Assembly: GCA_013043945.1 (NCBI GenBank)
Contig: JABEUW010000043.1
Coordinates: 1-7,119, forward strand
DNA length: 7,119 nucleotides
Direction: 5' to 3'
From: Vulcanimicrobiota bacterium
GTDB lineage: Bacteria; Vulcanimicrobiota; Vulcanimicrobiia; Vulcanimicrobiales; Vulcanimicrobiaceae
Within the stretch, counting starts at the first letter, position 1. The number at the start of each line of letters is the position of its first letter. The position numbers were made by a program, and so were the translations under genes. Below the pieces are notes generated by a model, which was given only the letters and a program-made list of their open reading frames with translations, made no database searches and was not told the DNA's origin. Shown here one piece after another: positions 1 through 6,970 of the stretch.

Positions 1-1
1 G

Positions 2-154
2 GAGATGGGCGCGACGCTCGAAGATATCGGGCTCTCGATCCATCCGCACCCGACGCTCACCGAAGGCATCATGGATGCAGCGGAGGCCGCGCACGGCAAG
101 GCGATCCACATCGTCAATCCCAAACCGAAGGCCCCGGTCGGAGCCGCAAAATAG
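2..154 (+). CDS. lpdA: Dihydrolipoyl dehydrogenase (E3), C-terminal fragment
   Basis: Only the last 50 codons and the TAG stop are in the window; the gene begins upstream. The fragment carries the interface motif HPHPTLTE (fragment residues 14-21). In this flavoprotein family the second His and the final Glu, five residues apart, form the catalytic base pair that the C-terminal dimerisation domain supplies to the partner subunit's disulfide site. The motif is followed by the usual helix ending in GKAIHI and a short Lys/Pro/Ala-rich tail. The enzyme reoxidises dihydrolipoamide on 2-oxoacid dehydrogenase or glycine cleavage complexes in the cytoplasm, passing electrons through FAD to NAD+. Its position directly before lipB fits a lipoate-related operon. 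A related pyridine nucleotide-disulfide oxidoreductase is the alternative, since the FAD and redox-disulfide domains are not visible, but the HPHPTLTE motif favours E3. Confidence 0.85.
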   Translation, partial: EMGATLEDIGLSIHPHPTLTEGIMDAAEAAHGKAIHIVNPKPKAPVGAAK

Positions 155-186
155 AAAGCTCGCTGGGATCGGCGCGGATCCTCGAT

Positions 187-810
187 TTGGGTCTGCGCCC
201 GTACCGCGAGGTCTGGGATATCCAGCACCGCTTACACGAAGCGGTGCGCACCGGCGAGGAGCCCGAGACCTGGATATTCGTCGAACACACGCCGACCATC
301 ACGCTCGGGCGCAACGCGAAGCGCGAGAACGTTCTTCTCGCTCCCGAGGTACTCGCCGCGCGCGGCATCGACGTTGTCGAGATCGAACGCGGCGGTGACG
401 TCACCTATCACGGCCCGGGGCAACTCGTCGTCTACCCGATTCGCAAACTCGAACGCTTTCGCGAAGTCGTACCGTTGGTGCGTTCGCTGGAAACGGCGGT
501 CATCGCAACCTGCGCCGATTTCGGCATCACCGCCGAGCGCTGGAGCGAACACGCCGGCGTCTGGGTCGGGCGCAACCAGATCTGCGCGATCGGGCTCGCC
601 GTGCAAAAGATGGTCTCGCTCCACGGTATCGCACTCAACGTCAACACCGCACTCGATTACGACCGGCTCATCAATCCCTGCGGCCTCCTCGACCGCGGCA
701 TCACCTCGATCGCGCACGAACTCGGGCGCGAGGTGACCCTCGCCGAAGCCCGCAACGCCCTGCTCCCGCACCTGGCGACGGAGTTTGGACTTCTGGAGAG
801 CACCAACTAA
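187..810 (+). CDS. lipB: Lipoyl(octanoyl) transferase LipB, with Gln at the expected catalytic Lys
   Basis: LipB moves octanoate from octanoyl-ACP to a lysine of lipoyl domains through a Cys-bound intermediate, in the cytoplasm. From the TTG start the product has 207 residues, close to the usual size. Visible family motifs are RGG (68-70), TYHGPGQLV (73-81), a Gly-rich AIG segment (134-136), SLHGIALNV (144-152) and INPCGL (162-167) with the nucleophile Cys165. In Mycobacterium tuberculosis LipB the catalytic Lys lies 34 residues before the Cys (K142/C176); counting back here without gaps gives Gln131 (codon CAG, 577-579), so the acid/base lysine appears to be absent. The start is uncertain: the codons upstream of TTG read RILD in frame and continue the conserved N-terminal strand, so the protein probably begins earlier, perhaps at CTG 163 or ATA 151, near the lpdA stop. 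It most likely shares a transcript with lpdA. Confidence 0.92.
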   Translation: MGLRPYREVWDIQHRLHEAVRTGEEPETWIFVEHTPTITLGRNAKRENVLLAPEVLAARGIDVVEIERGGDVTYHGPGQLVVYPIRKLERFREVVPLVRSLETAVIATCADFGITAERWSEHAGVWVGRNQICAIGLAVQKMVSLHGIALNVNTALDYDRLINPCGLLDRGITSIAHELGREVTLAEARNALLPHLATEFGLLESTN

Positions 811-890
811 CGATGTCGTTCTCGCGGTGGCCTTCGGCCTAACGAACATCGATTTCAACCATCTTCCGTATGGCGCTCCAAGTTGGGCCG

Positions 891-1460
891 CTACCGCGCT
901 AGCCCTCGCATATCGGAGGCGAGCTGCGCGATCGACATATCGTCGCCGCCGACGATGCGAAGGTTCCCGCGCGGACCGATAAAATAGACGAAGTCGCTGT
1001 GCCCAACATCGGTACGCGTCGCTTGCACGTCGACGCCGTAGGCGCTCCAGATCGCTTTCATTTGCGCGAGCGTCCCCGTAACCCCGACCGCGCGCACGCC
1101 GACGCGAGCGAAGAATGCACGCAACGCCGCAGGCGTATCGCGAGCGGGGTCGACGCTGACGAAGAGGATCGCGACGCGAGAACCGAGCCGCGATTTCGCT
1201 CGTGCCGCACCGAGTTTTGCCAGCGTCTGCGGACAGATATCCTTGCAGTGCGTGAACCCAAAGTAGAGCGCGAGGACGCGCCCGCGCTCGCGTGCGAGCG
1301 AAAAAGGCACTCCGTTTTGATCGATCGCTGTAAGCGGAGGAGCGGGGCTAATCGGTTGCAGCACCGTCCCGTAGAGCTTCGGAGCGGTTCTCGCGCACGC
1401 GGCGATCGCGAGAACGCCTAAGAGGGCGACGCAGCGGGGGAGCGAGCGATAAATCGACAC
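891..1460 (-). CDS. Sco1/SenC-family copper/thiol lipoprotein
   Basis: This is a 189-residue protein read from the minus strand with a GTG start. Its N-terminus is a lipoprotein signal: a basic stretch, a hydrophobic run (residues 11-21) and a lipobox LAIAAC with Cys22 as the expected lipidated residue, so it should be anchored in the membrane and act outside the cytoplasm. The thioredoxin-like domain carries the Sco metal site: CKDIC (Cys72, Cys76) followed by Pro77, a VSVDPARDTP segment (101-110), and His154 in GHSDFVYF. Family members deliver copper to, or reduce, the CuA centre of cytochrome c oxidase. No oxidase gene is in the window, so the partner is inferred. The frame stays open 59 codons upstream, but that extension lacks a signal and would hide the lipobox, so the GTG at 1458-1460 was chosen. 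It converges on lipB and diverges from the ATP-grasp gene. Confidence 0.88.
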   Translation of the reverse strand: MSIYRSLPRCVALLGVLAIAACARTAPKLYGTVLQPISPAPPLTAIDQNGVPFSLARERGRVLALYFGFTHCKDICPQTLAKLGAARAKSRLGSRVAILFVSVDPARDTPAALRAFFARVGVRAVGVTGTLAQMKAIWSAYGVDVQATRTDVGHSDFVYFIGPRGNLRIVGGDDMSIAQLASDMRGLAR

Positions 1461-1473
1461 TCCCCACTCTTCT

Positions 1474-1533
1474 CCCGGAATCCCCGGAAACCGCTCGCGA
1501 GCAAGAGAGCGCCCGCCCGGGAAGAGAGCGCCC
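1474..1533. repeat. Short direct repeats in the divergent sco / ATP-grasp intergenic region
   Basis: Two kinds of direct repeat lie between the two divergent start codons. CCCGGAA occurs at 1474-1480 and 1483-1489 (9-base period). AAGAGAGCGCCC occurs exactly at 1503-1514 and 1522-1533 (19-base period, close to two helical turns). A perfect palindrome, GCTCGCGAGC, sits between them at 1493-1502. The arrangement could be tandem regulator sites controlling either gene. This is inference from position only; no known operator was recognised and short GC-rich repeats can arise by chance. Confidence 0.35.
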
Positions 1534-1555
1534 ACTGCGGAATGATGAACCTGAA

Positions 1556-2713
1556 GTGAACGGGCGCAGGGCCGAGGTCGTCGCACTTGTGAACCGCGGG
1601 CATAGAATGCTCGCGGCCGATGATGTGCGCGCCGCACTCGAAGCCTACGAGAGCGCGCTCGAAATCGATCCGTTCGAATTGCAGATCCATCTCGGGCTCG
1701 CGCAAGCGTATCAACGTATCGGCGACGACGATGCCGCGGATCGTCATCGCCGCAACGCCGTGAAACTCGCGCCGATACGCTTGCTCCCGTTCCGCGGTAC
1801 GAGTGCTCCGATCCGCGTTCTCGCGTTGCTGGCGAGTGCGAACGCGAACGTCGATCTCGAGCCGCTGCTTCCCAACGACATCTTCGCCATTACCTTGGCC
1901 CACGTCGATGCTATGCCCGCCGACGCAGAACTGCCCAAACACGACGTCATCTTCAACGCAATCGGAGACGCCGACGCTGCGGGCAACGCGCTCGCAATTG
2001 CCGAAAAAATAATCGCTCGCAGCGATGCCCCGCTCGTAAACCATCCGATTGCCGTGCTGAAAACGCGCCGAGATCGCAATGCCGCGCGCCTGCGTGGCCG
2101 CCCCGCACTCCGCGTGCCGCGGATCGTGCGCTGCGAGCGCGAGCGGTTGCGCGGCGCCCAGGCAAGCGCCTCGCTCTCCGCTGCTGGCATTTTTTATCCC
2201 CTCCTCGTTCGCGCGCCGGGCTTTCACAACGGTCGCTTCTTCCGTTACGTTCGCGACGCAACGGATTTAAAGGCCGCGCTTGCAGAGCTCCCCGGCGACG
2301 AACTTTACCTCATGGAATTCATCGATACGCGCGACAAACGCGGATATTATCTCAAATACCGCGCGCTTTTTATCGGCGATAAGATTCTACCCGTCCACGC
2401 AGCGCTCTCCACCGACTGGAAGGTTCATTACGACTCGGCCGATTTGACGACGAGCACGTTAGGGCGCACGCTCGATCGCGAGTTCCGTCATCACCCGCGC
2501 GAGCGCATCGGGGAACGGGCCTATGCGGCGCTCGAAGCCCTTCAGGACGAGCTTGGGCTACAATATGGCGGCGCCGATTTCGGAACCGACGAGGGGGGGA
2601 ATCTCGTCCTTTTCGAAGCGAACGCGACGATGCTCCCGGGCAGAGCGAGCGAACAGGCCTGTCAGGCTACCGTCGCGCTCCTCCGCAGCCTTCTCGCTCC
2701 CAGGCTAGAATAA
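1556..2713 (+). CDS. TPR-containing ATP-grasp (RimK-like) protein, substrate unknown
   Basis: The 385-residue product appears to have two parts. Residues about 8-75 form two tetratricopeptide-like helical pairs (for example AALEAYESALEIDPF, 26-40). Residues about 86-380 resemble a RimK/glutathione-synthetase-type ATP-grasp enzyme: a pre-ATP-grasp fold (VLALLASAN, then DVIFNAIGD), a linker VNHPIAVLKTRRDRNAARL (161-179), a nucleotide-binding strand PLLVRAPG (215-222), the adenine-contact strand YLMEFID (251-257), KYRALFIGDKILP (267-279), and a metal-binding end with Asp341, Glu354 and Asn356 in LFEANATM. Such enzymes use ATP to form an acyl-phosphate and ligate it to an amine; the substrate cannot be told here. 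No signal peptide or membrane segment is seen, so it is probably cytoplasmic. The GTG start lacks a clear ribosome site; GTG at 1589 is an alternative. It lies 65 bases before lipA on the same strand. The domain call is by motif reading and fairly sure; the function is not. Confidence 0.72.
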   Translation: MNGRRAEVVALVNRGHRMLAADDVRAALEAYESALEIDPFELQIHLGLAQAYQRIGDDDAADRHRRNAVKLAPIRLLPFRGTSAPIRVLALLASANANVDLEPLLPNDIFAITLAHVDAMPADAELPKHDVIFNAIGDADAAGNALAIAEKIIARSDAPLVNHPIAVLKTRRDRNAARLRGRPALRVPRIVRCERERLRGAQASASLSAAGIFYPLLVRAPGFHNGRFFRYVRDATDLKAALAELPGDELYLMEFIDTRDKRGYYLKYRALFIGDKILPVHAALSTDWKVHYDSADLTTSTLGRTLDREFRHHPRERIGERAYAALEALQDELGLQYGGADFGTDEGGNLVLFEANATMLPGRASEQACQATVALLRSLLAPRLE

Positions 2714-2737
2714 GCTACACTCTTTAAGGTTTAGGCT

Positions 2738-2755
2738 GCAGCCTTCGGGAGCTGC
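2738..2755 (+). other. Possible UUCG-capped hairpin between the ATP-grasp gene and lipA
   Basis: GCAGCC and GCTGC arms flank a TTCG tetraloop (2744-2747). Pairing gives six base pairs with a two-base bulge (G2749, A2750). The left arm is also part of the perfect palindrome GGCTGCAGCC (2734-2743). No T-run follows, so it is not a textbook intrinsic terminator. It could weaken transcription entering lipA or be an RNA processing site. Confidence 0.3.
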
Positions 2756-2762
2756 GGGATGT

Positions 2763-2768
2763 TAGAAT
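2763..2768 (+). promoter_or_regulatory. Possible -10 box for lipA
   Basis: TAGAAT matches the bacterial -10 consensus TATAAT at five of six bases and ends 10 bases before the lipA ATG. No good -35 element is found at the usual 17-base spacing (around 2740-2745). If it is active, transcription would begin only about two to four bases before the ATG, giving a leaderless mRNA. That would agree with the lack of a ribosome-binding sequence before lipA. Confidence 0.3.
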
Positions 2769-2778
2769 CTGCGACGTT

Positions 2779-3681
2779 ATGGGCATTGAGATCGATCTCA
2801 CCGGTACACCTCCTGAGGCGGTGCGCTACGCACGGAAGCCCGACTGGCTTCGCGTCAGCCTGCCCCACGGTGAGGATTACGAGCGCGTCAAGGCCAAGGT
2901 CTCCGGCCTTACCCTCAACACCGTCTGTAAAGAAGCGGCCTGCCCAAACCTTGCGGAGTGCTGGGGCGCCGGCACCGCCACGATCATGATCCTCGGCGAT
3001 ACCTGCACCCGCGGCTGTCGCTTCTGCAACGTGAAAACTGGAAACCCGCGCGGGATCGTCGATTGGCTCGAACCGACGCGCGTCGCCGACGCCGTTCGCG
3101 ACCTCGGCTGGAAATATTTGGTGCTCACCGCGGTCGACCGCGACGATCTCGCCGACGGTGGAGCGCTGATTTTTGCGAACACCGTTCGCGCGATCCACGA
3201 GCGTGTCCCCGGATCGCGCGTCGAAATTCTCAGCGGCGACTATCGCGGCGATCTCACCGCATTAGAGATCGTGCTCGATTCACGCCCCGACGTCTTCGCT
3301 CATAACCTCGAAACGGTGCGCCGGCTCACACCGCACGTTCGCGATAAGCGCGCGAAGTACGAGCAATCGTTAGCGATTTTACGTCATGCGAAAGATCGCT
3401 CCCACGGCCGCTATACGAAGACCTCCCTCATGCTCGGCCTAGGCGAGAGCGTTGAAGAGGTCGAAAAGGCGATGGAGGATGCCCGCACCGCCGGCGTCGA
3501 CATCTTTACGATGGGGCAATATCTTCAGCCGAGCAAAAAACATCTTCCGGTCCTTGAGTTCATTACTCCCCAGCGCTTCGCAGAACTCGGAGCGCTCGCA
3601 CGTTCGAAAGGATTCCATCAAGTCGTGAGCAGCCCACTCTCGCGGTCCTCCTACCACGCAGAGCAGGCGTTCTCGGCGTGA
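2779..3681 (+). CDS. lipA: Lipoyl synthase LipA (radical SAM)
   Basis: LipA inserts two sulfur atoms at C6 and C8 of protein-bound octanoyl groups made by LipB, using S-adenosylmethionine radicals and a sacrificial iron-sulfur cluster. The 300-residue product has the family's normal length. The auxiliary cluster cysteines are Cys50, Cys55 and Cys61 (C-x4-C-x5-C). The radical SAM cluster cysteines are Cys76, Cys80 and Cys83 (CTRGCRFC). The C-terminal RSSY (289-292) supplies the Ser ligand of the auxiliary cluster, so all key residues are present. Other landmarks are VLTAVDRDD (115-123) and HNLETV (175-180). The ATG at 2779 gives the expected N-terminus but has no clear Shine-Dalgarno sequence. 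The stop overlaps the start of the downstream pump gene by four bases, which implies a shared transcript and coupled translation. Identification is secure. Confidence 0.97.
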   Translation: MGIEIDLTGTPPEAVRYARKPDWLRVSLPHGEDYERVKAKVSGLTLNTVCKEAACPNLAECWGAGTATIMILGDTCTRGCRFCNVKTGNPRGIVDWLEPTRVADAVRDLGWKYLVLTAVDRDDLADGGALIFANTVRAIHERVPGSRVEILSGDYRGDLTALEIVLDSRPDVFAHNLETVRRLTPHVRDKRAKYEQSLAILRHAKDRSHGRYTKTSLMLGLGESVEEVEKAMEDARTAGVDIFTMGQYLQPSKKHLPVLEFITPQRFAELGALARSKGFHQVVSSPLSRSSYHAEQAFSA

Positions 3682-6600
3682 CCAAGTTCTTTCTCAATCG
3701 CCCGATCTTCGCAACGGTCTTCGCGCTGATCATTACGATCGCGGGTTTGATCGCTATTCCGACGCTTCCGGTCGCACAGTATCCGCAGATCAATCCGCCG
3801 GTCGTTACCATCTCGGCCTTCTATCTCGGCGCCGATCCCAAAACGGTTGAATCGGCGGTGACGATTCCGCTGGAACAAGCCGTCAACGGCGTGCAGGGCC
3901 TCAATTATGTCTCATCGGTGAGCGCGCAGGGATCTTCATCGATTACCTGTACGTTTCACCTCGGTACCAATCTCGATATCGCCGCGGCCGACGTGCAGAA
4001 TGCGATTCAGAGCGCCTTTGGGCGCCTTCCCGGCACCGTAACGCAATCGGGCGTCACGGTAAGCAAAAACGCGGGTTCGTTCGTCATGGGCATGTCCCTG
4101 ATTTCGAACACCAAGAAATACGACACGCTCTTCCTGAGCAATTACGCCGCGCTCAATATCGTTAACGATCTCAAGCGTATCCCGGGCGTCAGCAACGTCA
4201 ACATCTTCGGCGAGCGCCTCTATGCGATGCGCATCTGGCTCGACCCGCACGAGCTCGCCGCCCGCGGGCTCACCGTCACCGACGTGCTCTCGGCTATCCA
4301 AACGCAGAACGCAGCGGTCGCCGGCGGAAGCATCGGCTCGCCCCCGCAACCCGCGAACCAGCCCTACACCTACGTCGTAAGCGTTCAAGGGCGCCTCACG
4401 ACGCCGCAGCAGTTCCGCGATATTATCCTGCGCTCCGATCCCAACGGCGGCATCACGCGCCTCGGTGACGTCGCACGCGTTGATCTCGGCGCCGAGGATT
4501 ACAGCAGCTTCCTGCGCTTCGACGGGCACCAGAACGTCGTCGGCATGGGCGTTCAGCAGTATCCTTCGGCCAACGCCCTCACCGTATCGAGTGCGGTCAT
4601 CGCGGAGATGAATAAACTCGAGAAGAAATTCCCGGCAGGGGTCCATTACCAGGTCGCGTTTAGCTCGACGGCATTCGTCCAAGAGTCGATCAAAGACGTG
4701 CTGATAACGTTGCTGATCTCGATCTTGCTCGTCATCGCGGTGATCTACCTGTTCCTGCAGAACGGCCGCGCGACGCTGATACCGGCGATTACGATTCCGG
4801 TCTCGCTAATCGGCACGTTCGCGATCATGAAGCTCTTTGGATTCTCCATCAACACGATCACGCTATTCGGCATCACGCTTGCGACCGGGCTGGTGGTCGA
4901 CGACGCCATCGTCGTCATCGAAAACATCGAACGTATCGTGAAGCTGCGCGGCACCGGCGTACTCGCCGGGGCGACCGAAGCAATGGAAGAGATTCAGGGC
5001 GCCATCGTTGCGTCCTCACTCGTCTTGTTGGCGGTCTTTATTCCGGTCGCATTTTTCCCGGGGATGACGGGGCAGATTTACAAGCAGTTCGCACTGACCA
5101 TCGTCGGTTCGATCTCGATCTCGCTCTTTGCATCGTTGACGCTCGCGCCGCCGCTCGCGGTCAAGTTCTTACATCTCGGTGACCGGCCGCCTCGCTTTGT
5201 TCTCTTTACGTGGTTCAATCGGCGTCTCGAACGCTTCCGCGCTTCGTACGCGCGCACGTTGCCGCGGCTCCTGAAGGTTCGAGGCCGAGTACTCGTAGCG
5301 TTCGCCGTAACGCTCGTTCTCGTCGTCGTGCTTTTTAAGGCCATCCCGTCCGGGTTTATTCCCGATGAAGACCAGGGATATCTCATCTGCCTCGTTCAGG
5401 CCCCTGAAGGCACGTCACTGGCGGGCGAACATGCCGTCGCGGTACAGGTAGAGAAGTATCTCCTCTCGCAGCCGCAGGTCGAGCACGTCTTCAATATTGG
5501 CGGGTTTAGTTTCGGCGGATCGACGCCGAACCGCGGCATTATGTTCGTGAGACTCAAGCCTTGGAATCAACGAAACGGACCGTTCAATTCGGCCGGTTTT
5601 CTTGCATTCAAATACTTCTACCACTTTTTCTCTTATGCTAAGGCCCAGGTACTCGTCTTTAACCCGCCGGCGATCAGCGGCGTCGGAACCACCGCCGGAT
5701 TTCAATTCGAATTGGAAAACAACGGCACGCTGACGCTCCGACAACTCGACGGCGTGGCCAAGAAAATCCTTGCTGCCGCCGCGAGCGATCCTCGCCTCGC
5801 CCAAGTTCGGACGCAATTTGCAATTAACTCGCCTCAGCTCGATGCCACCGTCGATCGCGAGAAAGCGATCTCGCTCGGGGTTCCCCTCAGCGATCTCTAC
5901 GCCACGCTCGGTGTCATGCTCGGCGGCGCATATGTGAATGACTTCACCTATCTCGACCAATCCTATCGCGTCTACGTCGAGGGCGATGAGCCGTATCGCG
6001 ATCGCATCGCATCGCTGCAGAGCCTCTATACGCGCTCGGCGAGCGGCGGAATGATCCCGCTTCCGGAACTCGTGAGTGTGAAGCGCACGCTCTCTGCCCC
6101 GGTGATCGACCATTACAATCTCTATCGCAATATCGAAATCACCGGTCAAGCTGCGAGCGGGCATAGTTCGGGCGAAGCGATCGCCGCGATGGAACAGATA
6201 TTCAAACGCGTCGCTCCTCCCGGCGTTAGCTACGAGTGGAGCGGCATCTCGTTAGAAGAGATCAATGCGGGCACGCAGACGCTCCTGCTCTTTACGCTCG
6301 GTATCATCTTCGTCTTCCTGGTTCTCGCGGCGCTCTACGAAAACTGGATCGACCCGCTCATCGTGCTGCTCGCAGTGCCGGCAGCGCTCTTTGGAGCGCT
6401 CGCATTGATCGGACTGCGCAACTTTATTCCCTTCCTGGGAATGGCACAGAACGTCTACGTTCAGGTCGGCTACGTTATGCTCGTCGGCTTGGCGAGTAAG
6501 AATGCGATCCTGATCGTTGAGTTCGCGAACCAGCAGTTACGTGCCGGCGCAGATATTACGACTGCGGCGCTCCGCGGCGCCCAAACGAGGTTGCGGCCGA

Positions 6601-6866
6601 TCCTGATGACCTCGATCGCCTTCATCCTCGGTGCGACCCCGCTCGTTTTTGCGACCGGGGCGGGGAGCGCAGCGCGCCAATCGATCGGCACCGTCGTCTT
6701 CGGCGGCATGTTGGTCTCGACGTTCCTCAACCTGCTCGTCACCCCAGTGCTCTACGTGGTCATCAAGGGTGCGGAGGAGCGCTTTTTCGGCCGGCCTTTC
6801 GTCGAATCGCACGGCACGACCGCCGGGGTGGAACCCGGAGAAAATTCGACGCCCTCCTCGGGTTAA
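3678..6866 (+). CDS. RND (HAE1/AcrB-like) efflux transporter inner-membrane subunit
   Basis: The 1062-residue product has the normal length and duplicated layout of proton-driven hydrophobe/amphiphile exporters. It begins TKFFLNRPIFATVF, the standard RND N-terminus at TM1 (about 9-29), which supports the GTG start. A periplasmic porter loop (30-335) is followed by TM2-TM6 (about 338-500), with proton-relay Asp408 and Asp409 in GLVVDDAIVVIENIER. TM7 lies near 535-553, then a second large loop (560-868) and TM8-TM12 (about 868-1030). Lys941 in ASKNAILIVEFA and the RLRPILMTSIAF segment (971-982) complete the relay, so it should be functional. It would trade protons for export of drugs, lipids or other amphiphiles with a membrane fusion protein and an outer-membrane channel; neither is beside it. 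The GTGA overlap with lipA implies translational coupling. The substrate cannot be inferred; the C-terminal tail (1040-1062) is polar and Ser/Gly-rich. Confidence 0.95.
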   Translation: MTKFFLNRPIFATVFALIITIAGLIAIPTLPVAQYPQINPPVVTISAFYLGADPKTVESAVTIPLEQAVNGVQGLNYVSSVSAQGSSSITCTFHLGTNLDIAAADVQNAIQSAFGRLPGTVTQSGVTVSKNAGSFVMGMSLISNTKKYDTLFLSNYAALNIVNDLKRIPGVSNVNIFGERLYAMRIWLDPHELAARGLTVTDVLSAIQTQNAAVAGGSIGSPPQPANQPYTYVVSVQGRLTTPQQFRDIILRSDPNGGITRLGDVARVDLGAEDYSSFLRFDGHQNVVGMGVQQYPSANALTVSSAVIAEMNKLEKKFPAGVHYQVAFSSTAFVQESIKDVLITLLISILLVIAVIYLFLQNGRATLIPAITIPVSLIGTFAIMKLFGFSINTITLFGITLATGLVVDDAIVVIENIERIVKLRGTGVLAGATEAMEEIQGAIVASSLVLLAVFIPVAFFPGMTGQIYKQFALTIVGSISISLFASLTLAPPLAVKFLHLGDRPPRFVLFTWFNRRLERFRASYARTLPRLLKVRGRVLVAFAVTLVLVVVLFKAIPSGFIPDEDQGYLICLVQAPEGTSLAGEHAVAVQVEKYLLSQPQVEHVFNIGGFSFGGSTPNRGIMFVRLKPWNQRNGPFNSAGFLAFKYFYHFFSYAKAQVLVFNPPAISGVGTTAGFQFELENNGTLTLRQLDGVAKKILAAAASDPRLAQVRTQFAINSPQLDATVDREKAISLGVPLSDLYATLGVMLGGAYVNDFTYLDQSYRVYVEGDEPYRDRIASLQSLYTRSASGGMIPLPELVSVKRTLSAPVIDHYNLYRNIEITGQAASGHSSGEAIAAMEQIFKRVAPPGVSYEWSGISLEEINAGTQTLLLFTLGIIFVFLVLAALYENWIDPLIVLLAVPAALFGALALIGLRNFIPFLGMAQNVYVQVGYVMLVGLASKNAILIVEFANQQLRAGADITTAALRGAQTRLRPILMTSIAFILGATPLVFATGAGSAARQSIGTVVFGGMLVSTFLNLLVTPVLYVVIKGAEERFFGRPFVESHGTTAGVEPGENSTPSSG

Positions 6867-6897
6867 GGCGCTCGTAGACGCCAGGGAAAGCGGGCCA

Positions 6898-6912
6898 TTA
6901 AGAGCAACTTAA
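6898..6912. repeat. Small inverted repeat downstream of the RND gene
   Basis: TTAAG and CTTAA form a perfect inverted repeat with a five-base spacer, AT-rich within a GC-rich gap. As RNA the stem would be weak, so a terminator is unlikely; a dimeric regulator site for the gene starting at 6971 is possible. No partner site or known consensus was recognised. The rest of the gap (6867-6970) shows only the ribosome site GGAG at 6961-6964. Confidence 0.25.
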
Positions 6913-6970
6913 CCCTCCAACCGGCGGACGCTTTTCCGATTTCCACCGGGCTCCCGATTTGGAGATGCGA

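Noticed and set aside
829..839. GGCC-TTC-GGCC hairpin in the convergent lipB/sco gap as a shared terminator
   Set aside because: The stem is only four base pairs with a three-base loop and no T-run follows on either strand.
232..858. Long minus-strand open frame opposite lipB
   Set aside because: It lies antisense to a clear LipB gene, has no recognisable motif and is an expected by-product of high-GC codon usage.
1461..1637. N-terminal extension of the Sco protein by 59 residues
   Set aside because: The extension is Arg/His-rich, overlaps the divergent ATP-grasp gene and would bury the lipoprotein signal inside the protein.
1418..2227. 269-codon minus-strand open frame opposite the ATP-grasp gene and the sco start
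   Set aside because: Low-complexity charged sequence without family motifs, overlapping two better-supported genes.
3936..4682. 248-codon minus-strand open frame inside the RND gene
   Set aside because: It is antisense to conserved RND porter sequence and has no motif of its own; the same applies to the minus-strand frame at 5415-6164.
6867..6882. GGCG/CGCC stem just after the RND stop codon as a terminator
   Set aside because: Four base pairs with an eight-base loop and no T-run is too weak to call.
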